Of a stretch of 40,713 bases of DNA, positions 32,860-40,713 are shown piece by piece (the stretch's first letter is position 1; the number at the start of each line of letters is the position of its first letter). Under the pieces are notes generated by a model. The model saw only the letters and a program-made list of their open reading frames with translations, was not told the DNA's origin and ran no database searches. Made by a program: the position numbers and the translations under genes. The DNA comes from an uncultured Oscillospiraceae bacterium (GTDB lineage: Bacteria; Bacillota; Clostridia; Oscillospirales; Oscillospiraceae), in contig CALXDZ010000141.1 in NCBI GenBank assembly GCA_944387205.1, forward strand, positions 1 through 40,713, read 5' to 3'.

Positions 32860-35847
32860 TTAGATGGTGAAGCTACCAGCCATCAGAACATTGCCGTTGG
32901 CATCCACAATGCTATAGGTGTGAACGCCAGTGCTCAGAGCAGTGTTCTTCAGAGTGCCAGTACCTGCGTTGCCGCTGATGGTGCCAGTGACCTGGACATA
33001 GAAGAAGTGCGCGCCAGGAGCAAAGGAACCAGTGGTCTCGGTGTAGACAGAGGTGCTGTCAATGGTCAGAGTGACAGCAGCGGTATCCACGCTGGTGAAC
33101 TTGAAGAACAGGTTGTCGGTGATGTTGCCGCCAATGGTGCCATTGAGGTCACCACTGGTGATCGCAGTGTCCAGCTTGTACACGCCATCGCTCAGCAGCT
33201 TGATGTCAGCAGAGCCGGTAGTGGCAGTGTTGGTGTGGCTGGTAACGGTGCTGGTGGCGATGTTGGGTCTGCTGGTGATGTACACCGCGTCAGCGACCTG
33301 CAGGCCGGAGACGGTCTTGTAGACGATGGTCACGGTGTCGCCAACCTTGAAGGAGGCGTTCTCGACAGCGGGGGACTCGGTCAGGTCGGTGATCTTGGTC
33401 TCAGCGCCGATGACAAACTGATCGTTGTTGTTGGGGGTCACGATGACGTTGTCATTGGAGGAGACACCGATCTGGACGCCGGCCTTGTAATCCTTGGTGC
33501 TGTCAGCGGTGCCAACAGTGCCGGCGGCCATAGAGTCGGCGTTGTACACACCAGCCTCCACGCTGTTGGCGGAGTCACCGGCGAACTTGTCGGCGGTGTA
33601 GCCGTACTTGTAGGGCACACCCAGAGAGGCGACCTTGGAATCCAGGGCGATGTTCACCTGAGCGCCATCCTTGATGACCTTGTAGTAGTAGATCTTGTTG
33701 CCGTTGACATCCAGGCCCTCACCGAAGGGGTTGTTGCCGGTCAGGACATAGAAGTAGTTGCTGCCAACGGAGTTGACGGGCTTCTCATTGACGACCACGA
33801 AGGTGGCATAGGGAGTGCCGTCGGTGTTCTTCACCACGATGGAGGCCTTGGCGCCGGTCATGGACGGAGCATTGGACTTACCGGTGAAGGTGGTTACATT
33901 GCCGTTGGCATCGTAATACACGAACACGGTGGTGTCGGTGGCGTAAGCGACCTTGTTGGTGTTGTAGGTGATGATAGAATAGCCCTTGGTGAAGGTGGCA
34001 GTGCTGTTGGCAGTGATGGTGGTGTCGCCATGATTGATGCTGCTGTTCTGGGCGGTAGCGGCATCGTTGTAAGCCACCTGGCTGTAGCTGCCGGTCAGCT
34101 TATCCAGCACGATCTGGTTGTCGGAGTTGATGCTGTAGCTCCAGATCTCGCCGGGCTGAGCATGCGTAGCGTTGTTGGCCTTGCCCCAGTCGCCGCTGTC
34201 GGCAGCCTTGCCGTCATAGGCCTCGGTGGCGGAGGTGGAAGCGACAGTGTAGGTGGCGATCTTGCCCTCGCTGGTCAGGACCTTCACGGTGTTGTACTTG
34301 CTGAAGGCGTCATGGCCCACGGCGATGATGTAGGCGTAATCGGACACAGCGTCGTCCTTCACCTTCACGCCGATCACGTTGCCCACGTTGTCCAGATAGA
34401 AGGTGTAGGTGCCCTTGTTCAGGGTATAGGTGGAGCTGCGGCTCAGATCCTGACCCAGAGCATAGGTGCCGGCGAAGATGAAGTTGTAGTTGTACTTGGT
34501 GCCGTCCACGGTGACGGAGCCGTCGTTCTTGCCGGTGGTGTTGTTGTAGAAAGCGGAAACCTTGCCGTCAAAGGTCTGAGCAGCGGTCATGGCTGCGGGC
34601 TCCTTGTAGGCGGCGGTAGCGGTGGTGGCGCCCACTTCCTTGTAGTCGGGGGTGACCAGGATGTAATCGCCCTTGGCGAAGTTCTCGGTCTCCACGCCGG
34701 AGACGGACAGCACGCCGGTCTCATCATAGACCTTCAGGGTGACGCTGCGGTTAGCAGAGGAGGTAGCAGCCTTCACGGCGGTGACCTCAGCCAGAGCGGG
34801 AGCGGAGATCACGATCTTCTCCACATTGCCGTCAAAGACCCAGGGGCCATCCTTTACCAGCTGTTCCTTCACGTCAACAAAGTTGACGGTGTAGCCCTTC
34901 TGGATGTACTTGTCAGCAAAACCCTTCAGATCGGTCTTGGGGGTGAGGGTGGTGGCGACCTTGTTGTTGTAGATCACCTCCACAGTGCCGGTCTCATCCC
35001 AGCTGTAAGCGTTGTAGATCTGGTTCTTGGTCAGGCTGGAGTCGGTCTCGGTGCCCAGGATCTTGTCACGGACATAGTAATCAGTGATGATCTTGCCGTT
35101 CTGTCTCCAGGCGGTGGTGTTGTAGCCATAGGCATCCACCTTGTTGGCAGTCTCGGTCAGGCCGAAGATGTTCTTGGCCAGGGTGCCCAGCAGGGTCTGG
35201 CTGCCAAAGTTGAAGTAATACATGGAGTAAGTGCCCAGCAGCTCAGACCAGGCAACCAGAGGCATGGTCAGAGCGTTGAAGGCGATCTGGGTGGCATTGT
35301 CACGGTTGATCAGGCCGGCAGTGACAACAGCGTTGTCAAACAGGCCGGTGGTGGCGCCGTCACGGGCCACGTTCAGAGCCCAGTTGTTGCCCACGTACTC
35401 GTCGTTGACGCCGTAGCCAACCACGCCCAGCAGCATCTTGGCGAACTGATAGCCGGTCAGAGTGCCCTTGGGCTTGAAGGTGCCGTCCTTGTAACCGTCA
35501 ATGATGCCGGCGGACACGCAGTAGCCGATGTAGCCGGCGAACTGGCTGGTAGCGGGGACATCGGGGAAGGGAGCCTTCTCGGCGCCCAGCTTGGAAGCAG
35601 CATCGTTGCCCAGGGCCATGATCGCGATGATCTTGGCAGCCTGCTCACGGGTGATGGTCTTTTCGGGGCCGAAAGAACCATCCTCGTAACCGGAGATGAT
35701 GCCGATCTTGTTGAAGAGCTCAACGGCCTCTTTGTGCTCGATGTTCTTCACATCGGTGAGGTCCTTGAACTCCGTGGCGCCAGCGCTGATGGTGACCAAA
35801 GACATGGTCATAACCAGAGCCAGCACCAGAGAAAGGAACTTCTTCAT
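32860..35847 (-). CDS. SLH-domain surface (S-layer-type) protein 2
   Basis: A 995-residue paralogue of SLH protein 1 on the opposite strand. Signal peptide and the first 200 residues are almost the same (KKFLSLVLALVMTMSLVTIS, then FKDLTDVKNIEHKEAVELFN and GYKDGTFKPKGTLTGYQFAK). The body aligns over its length but with many substitutions and gaps, for example at FDGNVEKIVIS, VDGTKYNYNFIFAGT and VEAGVYN. It ends GNVLMAGSFTI, compared with LVQTGSFTVA. AAGGAGG and the stretch CGGTAAAT before the ATG are shared with gene 1. High expression is suggested by codon use. Divergent from the recombinase gene. Confidence 0.9.
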   Translation of the reverse strand: MKKFLSLVLALVMTMSLVTISAGATEFKDLTDVKNIEHKEAVELFNKIGIISGYEDGSFGPEKTITREQAAKIIAIMALGNDAASKLGAEKAPFPDVPATSQFAGYIGYCVSAGIIDGYKDGTFKPKGTLTGYQFAKMLLGVVGYGVNDEYVGNNWALNVARDGATTGLFDNAVVTAGLINRDNATQIAFNALTMPLVAWSELLGTYSMYYFNFGSQTLLGTLAKNIFGLTETANKVDAYGYNTTAWRQNGKIITDYYVRDKILGTETDSSLTKNQIYNAYSWDETGTVEVIYNNKVATTLTPKTDLKGFADKYIQKGYTVNFVDVKEQLVKDGPWVFDGNVEKIVISAPALAEVTAVKAATSSANRSVTLKVYDETGVLSVSGVETENFAKGDYILVTPDYKEVGATTATAAYKEPAAMTAAQTFDGKVSAFYNNTTGKNDGSVTVDGTKYNYNFIFAGTYALGQDLSRSSTYTLNKGTYTFYLDNVGNVIGVKVKDDAVSDYAYIIAVGHDAFSKYNTVKVLTSEGKIATYTVASTSATEAYDGKAADSGDWGKANNATHAQPGEIWSYSINSDNQIVLDKLTGSYSQVAYNDAATAQNSSINHGDTTITANSTATFTKGYSIITYNTNKVAYATDTTVFVYYDANGNVTTFTGKSNAPSMTGAKASIVVKNTDGTPYATFVVVNEKPVNSVGSNYFYVLTGNNPFGEGLDVNGNKIYYYKVIKDGAQVNIALDSKVASLGVPYKYGYTADKFAGDSANSVEAGVYNADSMAAGTVGTADSTKDYKAGVQIGVSSNDNVIVTPNNNDQFVIGAETKITDLTESPAVENASFKVGDTVTIVYKTVSGLQVADAVYITSRPNIATSTVTSHTNTATTGSADIKLLSDGVYKLDTAITSGDLNGTIGGNITDNLFFKFTSVDTAAVTLTIDSTSVYTETTGSFAPGAHFFYVQVTGTISGNAGTGTLKNTALSTGVHTYSIVDANGNVLMAGSFTI

Positions 35848-35936
35848 GGTATTCCTCCTTAAAAATTTACCGATTTGGGTCGAAAAACCTTTAAGGGGCT
35901 TCTCACCCCCCTTTCTCTGCTGCTTGACTAAGCGGA

Positions 35937-36080
35937 AAACCCTTGCGCTCCAATGGATTGCGGGTTCGAGAAATTCTGCAGGTAGAACAAAAGGTAGGAT
36001 TTAATATCCGCCGCCGGGGTGTTTTGTGCCTGCAAACCCTTGCGGTGCAAGGATTTACATGGTAGACATTTGGTAGACAT
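35937..36080 (+). other. Attachment-site-like repeats beside the recombinase gene
   Basis: AAACCCTTGCG occurs at 35937-35947 and 36034-36044 and both copies continue into a similar CAA-GGATT. At 36038-36052 CCTTGC-GGT-GCAAGG is a perfect inverted repeat of the sort tyrosine recombinases use as a core. TGGTAGACAT occurs twice in tandem (36060-36069 and 36071-36080) like arm-type sites. The positions, just upstream of the integrase gene, fit an attP or attL. The exact crossover cannot be fixed from one window. Confidence 0.45.
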
Positions 36081-36200
36081 GAGGCTGTTTTCAGCTTGTT
36101 TGGAACGCCTTTGGCCCCGGAACGGCGCTGTTATCCCATCTTTACAAAGCTCCTCCTTCTTTTGCAAAATTTTTTCACTACATAAAAGGAGGAATGATCC

Positions 36201-37367
36201 ATGGCAAGAAAAACCGTATCCCGAAACATCGCCTATGACGAGGTAAAGCGATGCTACTATGTAACCTTTCACTACGGCACTGACGCCTCCGGACATCGGG
36301 TCAAGCGTACCCGGACTTACCATGACCTGGGCGTGGCACAGACAGCTCTGCGGCAGTTTGAGCAGCAGCGGCGCCGTCTCACTGTGGCCCATATCACCAT
36401 GGAGGTCACGCTGGAGGAATGGCTGCACTACTGGCTGGAAAAGATTGTAAAGCCCAACCGGGAAAAATCCACAATCTACGGCTATGAGAACATCATCCGC
36501 AACCATGTGGTACCGGAGATAGGTTCCACGCCGCTTTACTGTCTGGAAGCCGTTGAGATTCAGCGCTACTACACCCGAATGCTGGACAAGGGTTTGAGCC
36601 TTAACAGCATCCGTAAGCACCACACGCTGCTTCATACGGCGCTGAACACCGCTGTGCGGCAGAAGGTGCTCATGGAGAACTGTATCGACAGCGTGGTGCC
36701 GCCCCAGGTGACCGAGCCCAAACACTACTTTTACGACGCCCAGCAGCTGCACCAGCTCTTCCGCCTCTCAGAAGGCCATCCACTGGAGCTGGCTGTGAAA
36801 TTGGCGGGCTATCTGGGTCTGCGCCGCAGTGAAATTTGCGGGCTGAAATGGAGCGCTGTGGACCTGGAGAGAGGGGTGATCTTTATCTGCGCTGCCCGAA
36901 CGGCTGTGGGCGGGGTGGCGGTGGACAAAGGGCCCAAGACTGCCTCCTCAGAGCGGCATCTGAGCATTGGCGCCATTCCCGACCTGCACTGTCTGCTGGA
37001 GAGGCGCTGGCAGGAGCACTGCCGCCAGCGGGAACTGTTGGGTGAAGCGTACAATCCGGGGAACTACGTGCTGGTGACGGCAGAGGGGGTGCCTTATCAG
37101 CCGGACTATGTCTCCGGATGGTTCTCCCGGTTCATCCGCCGCCACCGTCTGCCGCCCCTGACGCTCCACGGCTTGCGCCACAGCTTTGCCAGCGTGGCCA
37201 ACAGCCAGCGCATTCCACTTTTTGATATTGGCAAGGCCCTGGGGCACAGCAATACGGCCACCACCAGCCGCATCTATACCCATCTGTTTGACGACACCCA
37301 CCGGGACATGCTCAGCCAGGTGGCGGGCGCAATTGCCAACGATTACGAGGAATATCAGGGGGCATGA
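36201..37367 (+). CDS. Tyrosine recombinase / phage-type integrase
   Basis: A 388-residue integrase. An N-terminal arm-binding domain (about 1-60) and a SAM-like core-binding domain (about 65-165, EEWLHYWLEKIVKPNREKST) precede the catalytic domain. Catalytic residues are all present: Arg208 in YLGLRRSE, Lys near 246, His323-Arg326 in LHGLRH, His349 in ALGHS and Tyr359 in SRIYTH. AAAAGGAGG lies before the ATG. No excisionase, replication, capsid or conjugation gene is in the window, so either it is a remnant of an integrated element or it serves the surrounding cassettes. Confidence 0.92.
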   Translation: MARKTVSRNIAYDEVKRCYYVTFHYGTDASGHRVKRTRTYHDLGVAQTALRQFEQQRRRLTVAHITMEVTLEEWLHYWLEKIVKPNREKSTIYGYENIIRNHVVPEIGSTPLYCLEAVEIQRYYTRMLDKGLSLNSIRKHHTLLHTALNTAVRQKVLMENCIDSVVPPQVTEPKHYFYDAQQLHQLFRLSEGHPLELAVKLAGYLGLRRSEICGLKWSAVDLERGVIFICAARTAVGGVAVDKGPKTASSERHLSIGAIPDLHCLLERRWQEHCRQRELLGEAYNPGNYVLVTAEGVPYQPDYVSGWFSRFIRRHRLPPLTLHGLRHSFASVANSQRIPLFDIGKALGHSNTATTSRIYTHLFDDTHRDMLSQVAGAIANDYEEYQGA

Positions 37368-37378
37368 GGATTAAACCA

Positions 37379-37414
37379 CAGAGGCCGTCCCCGTCGGGAC
37401 GGCCTCTGAAAAAT
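37379..37414 (+). terminator. Terminator of the recombinase gene
   Basis: CAGAGGCCGTCCC-CGTC-GGGACGGCCTCTG is a perfect thirteen-base stem, followed by AAAAATTTC. The T run is short. Confidence 0.75.
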
Positions 37415-37428
37415 TTCTTTTTTAGGCA

Positions 37429-37486
37429 TGCACAGGGTTGTGCACGAAAGGGGGTGCTCTACACTTTGTGTAGAGCAAATTTTTTA
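37429..37486 (+). repeat. Twin-hairpin element before small gene 3
   Basis: TGCAC-AGGGTT-GTGCA (37429-37444), then TGCTCTACAC-TTT-GTGTAGAGCA (37455-37477) running into AATTTTTT. The ribosome site AAGGGG follows within a few bases of the T run, so this hairpin is placed to control small gene 3 as an attenuator. Confidence 0.75.
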
Positions 37487-37499
37487 AGGGGATGAGAAT

Positions 37500-38063
37500 T
37501 TGAGAAAGACGGCAAATTACGACTTGTGCCAGTGGGATGCAGAGGACCGCATCCTGCGGGAAGATTTTAACAGCGACAACGAGAAGATCGACGCGGCTAT
37601 TCACCAGGCCAACCGGATGGTCCATCTGATGGATGTGGTGACCAGTGCTGCGGCTACGCAGGTGTCGGTGGATCTGTCGGATCTGGACTTAACCCTCTAT
37701 GACCGGCTGGTCCTGCAGACCCGCCTCAAAATGCCGGGGGTGACCATCGACAACGAATACGGCTGGTTTCAAATCAACGGTGAGATGGCAGTGAACCAAT
37801 ACGAAATAAACGCCATGGTGTATGGGCAGACCAGCTACGGCGTGGGCGCGTCGGAGATCGAACTGGTTTTGTATCCCGATCTGGTGGGGTGCGCCACAAA
37901 GACGTTTCGGCTGGCCAAGAACTCCTCTTTGGCCTATGCAGGCTCCGGAGAATATTTCTTCAACGTGACCCCGGAGACTCTCCGGACTGTGGACTTTCTG
38001 GTCAGCAACGGGACGGAGCTGGCGGAGGGGTCGGAGATCGTGGTATACGGGGTGAGAAAATGA
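37500..38063 (+). CDS. Small cassette protein 3
   Basis: A 187-residue member of the family, starting at TTG 37500 as shown by its match to the protein at 32224 ((M)RKTANYDLCQWDAEDRIL, then REDFNSDNEKIDAAI). It ends SEIVVYGVRK. The middle carries VSVDLSDLDLTLYDRLVL, similar to the LDVDLSEVDLTQYDRLII of protein 1, so copies 1 and 3 are closer in this part than copy 2. No signal peptide, no membrane helix. Followed with ATGA overlap by a tiny gene and faces SLH gene 3. Confidence 0.75.
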   Translation: MRKTANYDLCQWDAEDRILREDFNSDNEKIDAAIHQANRMVHLMDVVTSAAATQVSVDLSDLDLTLYDRLVLQTRLKMPGVTIDNEYGWFQINGEMAVNQYEINAMVYGQTSYGVGASEIELVLYPDLVGCATKTFRLAKNSSLAYAGSGEYFFNVTPETLRTVDFLVSNGTELAEGSEIVVYGVRK

Positions 38064-38182
38064 CGATCCAGGTATTGCTGTGCCGCCCGGACGGCACCCA
38101 GGAGCAGACCACCCGGCAGGTGCCGGAGGACTACTTTGTTCCCGTTCCTTCGGAGGAAGCGACGGAAGAAACCGGGGCATGA
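38060..38182 (+). CDS. Tiny cassette protein, copy 2
   Basis: A 40-residue frame, MTIQVLLCRPDGTQEQTTRQ at the start and VPSEEATEETGA at the end. Its ATG overlaps the stop of small gene 3 (ATGA), the same arrangement as at 31117-31227, and the first 25 residues are clearly related. Acidic C-terminus. Function unknown. Confidence 0.7.
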   Translation: MTIQVLLCRPDGTQEQTTRQVPEDYFVPVPSEEATEETGA

Positions 38183-38185
38183 CGG

Positions 38186-38221
38186 AAAAAGGCCCGCACC
38201 CTTTTGGGTGCGGGCCTTTTT
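38186..38221. terminator. Bidirectional terminator shared by small gene 3 and SLH gene 3
   Basis: AAAAAGGCCCGCACCC-TTTT-GGGTGCGGGCCTTTTT is a perfect stem including the A/T runs, so it works in both directions. Third member of the terminator family at cassette centres. Confidence 0.92.
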
Positions 38222-38258
38222 GCCGTCAAACTGGTTCCCGCAGGAACATCAGATGAGA

Positions 38259-40713
38259 TTAGGCGATGCCGTCCACGGTGTAGACAGTGACTGCAGCGCC
38301 GTTGGTGACAACGATCTTGTCGCCATCGACCAGAGCGCCGGCAGCATTGAGAACATTACCGCCGTCGCCAGCACCATTGTAGGTGGAGTACACCAAAGCG
38401 GTAGCACCCTCGCTCAGGGACAGCACGCCGTCCAGAACAACGCCGTTGTCACCGTTGATGGTGCAGGCGGCCTTGTTGGCGCCGGTCAGGATCAGGTTGC
38501 CGGTGGTGGCAGCGGTCCACTGAACGGTGCCCACCACGCCGGTGACGTGGAGGCCGGTCAGCAGAGCGGACTGGTCATGGGCCAGGATGTAGACGGTCTT
38601 GGCCACGTTCAGGCCGCTGACCACCTCATAGACCACGACCACGGTGTCGCCCACCACATAGTTGGCGTCGAAAGCGATGTTGCTGGTGTCGGAGATGTCG
38701 ATGACCTCAGCCTCGCCGGTCAGATACTGAGCAGCGTTGGTGGCCTGATCCACGATGACGGTGTCGCTGGAGGACACAGCCACCACGGTGTTGGCGCTGA
38801 CAGTGTTGGCAGCGGGAGCGCCGGCGGTGTAGACGCCAGCCTGGACCTCATAGTCGCCGCCGTAGGTCATGCCGGCAAACTGGTCGGGATTGACGCTGTA
38901 GACCCGGACACCGGTGGGAACGTTATTGGCGTCGAAGGCCAGGTTCAGACGCTGACCGTTCATGATGACAGGATAGAAGAAGATGTCATCGCCGTTGACG
39001 TCGGTGCTGGTGCCGAAGAAGGTACCCAGGACGTAGACGTAGTTGGTGCCCATGGTGGCGGCGGGATCACCGTCGATCACCACGAAGGTGGCGTAAGGCG
39101 TACCGTTGACAGTGCGCACAGCGATGGAAGCTGCGGCATTATCCGCATCCTCGATGGTGGGAGCGTTGGCCTTGCCGGTGTACATGGCCACAGTGCCGTC
39201 ATCCTTCAGATAGCAGAACACGGTGTTGTCGTCGGCATAGGCATACTTGGTGCCGCCATTGCTATAGACGATCACAGAGCCGCCCTTGGTGAAGGTATCC
39301 AGAGTGTTGGCAGTGCTGTCAGACACCTGGGCATAGCGGCCGGTGAGGGCCTTCAGGACGATCTCGTTGGAGCTGTTGATGCTGTAAGCCCAGATAGTGC
39401 CTTCGAGAGCCTGGCTGCCGTCATCGTTGGGGGTATTGTTCAGGTCGCGGGCAGCATTATCGGAGTCGCTGGAAATGTTATAGGTAGCGATCTGGCCGTC
39501 GCTGGTCAGGACCTTAGCCACGTCGCTGACCTGGAAAGCATTCTCGCCCTTGGCGATGATGTAGGCATAGTCGCCGATATCATCGTCCACCACCTCGGCG
39601 CCGATGACATAGCCATTGGCATCCAGGTAGAAGTTGTAGGAAGCGTCAGTGCTCAGAGAGTAGTTGACGTTGTCGCCATCGTCAGCCAGATCGAAGCCCA
39701 GAGCGCGATCCTCACCGGCATAGATGCCATTGTAGGTGTAGGTAGTGCCGTCCACCAGGACGCTGCCGTTGGGGTTGGTGTTAGTCACACGATAGAAAGC
39801 GGTGACGGAGCCGGTGACCACCTGAGGAGCCACGATCTCCAGAGCATTGGCGAAGTCGTGAGCGCCAGCAGCGGTGAAAGCGGGAGTCACCAGAACCATG
39901 TCGCCGGCGGCAAACTCCTCGCAGTCAGCGGTGGCGGTGACGCGGCCGCTCTCGGTGTAAGCGGTGAAGGTGATGCGGCGGTCAGCGGTGGAGGTAGCGG
40001 CGGTAACGCGGGTCACCTCGGCCAGATAAGCATTGGTCACGATGACACGGTCCACAGCGCTGTCCTCATCCTCGTCCAGCAGGACGATGGTGTGGCCGCT
40101 CATGGTGTTGATGGGAGCATCCGCAACATCGGCGATCTGAGAGCCGATGGCGAAAGTGCGCAGGCGGTCGCGGCCGTCGAACAGCTCGTCGCCGGTGGCA
40201 TCGCCCAGATCACGGCCGTTGTAGTACACGGGGATCTCGACTTCCTGGCTCTGATTGTTCATCTCCCAGGTGTAGTCGTCATACAGATTGTTGCCGGTGA
40301 TGCTCATGTCGGTGATGGTGGCCACGATGTCACCGGTCAGATAATAGTCGGTGATGACCTTGCCATCCTGACGATAGGCATGGGTGGGATAGCCGAAGCT
40401 GTCGGTCTTACCCACAATGCTCAGCTCAAAGATGTTCTGAGCCAGAGTGCCCAGCAGGGTCTGGTTCATCTGGTTGACCATGATGTAGGAGCCCAGCAAC
40501 TCGGACCAGGCGACCAGGGGGGACCACAGGGCGTTGAACGCGACCTGGGTGGCGTTGTCACGGTCGATCAGGCCGGCGGTGACGACAGCGTCGTCAAACA
40601 GGCCGATGGAAGCGCCGTCACGGGCCACGTTCAGAGCCCAGTTGGAGCCCACATACTCGTCGTTGACGCCGTAGCCGATGACGCCCAGCAGCATCTTGGC
40701 GAACTGATAGCCG
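38259..40713 (-). CDS. SLH-domain surface protein 3, 5' end outside the window
   Basis: At least 817 residues; the gene continues past the window edge. The visible N-terminal part, GYQFAKMLLGVIGYGVNDEY then WALNVARDGASIGLFDDAVV, is the end of the second and the third SLH region and matches proteins 1 and 2 closely. The body is more diverged and more acidic (many Asp), with the same block order: VDGTTYTYNGIYAGED, WAYSINSSNEIVLKALTG, FVVIDGDP, VQAGVYTAG. It ends AAVTVYTVDGIA. The missing part should be about 120-130 codons containing the signal peptide and the first SLH domain. Confidence 0.88.
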   Translation of the reverse strand, partial: GYQFAKMLLGVIGYGVNDEYVGSNWALNVARDGASIGLFDDAVVTAGLIDRDNATQVAFNALWSPLVAWSELLGSYIMVNQMNQTLLGTLAQNIFELSIVGKTDSFGYPTHAYRQDGKVITDYYLTGDIVATITDMSITGNNLYDDYTWEMNNQSQEVEIPVYYNGRDLGDATGDELFDGRDRLRTFAIGSQIADVADAPINTMSGHTIVLLDEDEDSAVDRVIVTNAYLAEVTRVTAATSTADRRITFTAYTESGRVTATADCEEFAAGDMVLVTPAFTAAGAHDFANALEIVAPQVVTGSVTAFYRVTNTNPNGSVLVDGTTYTYNGIYAGEDRALGFDLADDGDNVNYSLSTDASYNFYLDANGYVIGAEVVDDDIGDYAYIIAKGENAFQVSDVAKVLTSDGQIATYNISSDSDNAARDLNNTPNDDGSQALEGTIWAYSINSSNEIVLKALTGRYAQVSDSTANTLDTFTKGGSVIVYSNGGTKYAYADDNTVFCYLKDDGTVAMYTGKANAPTIEDADNAAASIAVRTVNGTPYATFVVIDGDPAATMGTNYVYVLGTFFGTSTDVNGDDIFFYPVIMNGQRLNLAFDANNVPTGVRVYSVNPDQFAGMTYGGDYEVQAGVYTAGAPAANTVSANTVVAVSSSDTVIVDQATNAAQYLTGEAEVIDISDTSNIAFDANYVVGDTVVVVYEVVSGLNVAKTVYILAHDQSALLTGLHVTGVVGTVQWTAATTGNLILTGANKAACTINGDNGVVLDGVLSLSEGATALVYSTYNGAGDGGNVLNAAGALVDGDKIVVTNGAAVTVYTVDGIA

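Noticed and set aside
35946-35982. tRNA gene or tRNA 3' end as attB next to the integrase
   Set aside because: It contains GGGTTCGAG-like sequence but no T stem or acceptor pairing can be formed.
28067-40713. Diversity-generating retroelement acting on the small or SLH genes
   Set aside because: No reverse transcriptase gene and no template/variable repeat pair with adenine-specific changes was seen.

Overview
The window looks like a chromosomal segment of a GC-rich, Gram-positive-type anaerobic gut clostridium (Oscillospiraceae-like; this is inference). The signs are AGGAGG-type ribosome sites, TTGACA/TATAAT promoters, a T-box leader, two lysine riboswitches, a type III glutamine synthetase, the acetylase branch of diaminopimelate synthesis, an [FeFe] hydrogenase and SLH-domain surface proteins. 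No replication origin or CRISPR array was seen.

Layout. 1-660: a tRNA-Ala(CGC) on the minus strand, surrounded by partial copies of its own 5' half and anticodon loop. 690-4817 (minus): a tRNA-Asn-sensing T-box leader followed by asnB and glnN. 5023-5640: an iron-sulfur flavoprotein-type FMN reductase. 5716-15070: one tightly overlapped nine-gene operon. It encodes a TM1266-type small regulator, a FecCD-type permease, an ABC ATPase fused to a second TM1266 domain, HydE, nitrogenase-like NifH/NifD/NifK homologues, a metal-complex binding lipoprotein and HydF, behind a promoter and a leader with its own terminator. 15230-21525: a small P-loop protein, the dapA-dapB-dapH operon under a lysine riboswitch, a divergent M20 deacetylase and an aminotransferase; together these could supply the whole acetylase route to LL-diaminopimelate. 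22241-23910: a monomeric group-B-like [FeFe] hydrogenase. 23997-27091: a second lysine riboswitch in front of an amino-acid ABC transporter, probably for lysine.

27100-40713 is an accessory surface region. Three large SLH-domain proteins (one cut by the window edge) each face, tail to tail, a gene for a ~185-residue protein with conserved ends and a variable middle. In two of the three cassettes a 36-40-residue protein overlaps the end of the small gene. Each pair shares a bidirectional terminator of nearly the same sequence, and each small gene is preceded by the same twin-hairpin element. One cassette is inverted relative to the other two. A complete tyrosine recombinase with attachment-site-like repeats lies between two of them. 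This looks like a reassortable S-layer/adhesin locus.

The two most promising leads are the nitrogenase-like operon with hydrogenase-maturation genes (5.7-15.1 kb) and the repeated SLH/small-protein cassettes (27.1-40.7 kb). No function has been demonstrated here for either; every functional proposal is inference from recognisable families and gene order.
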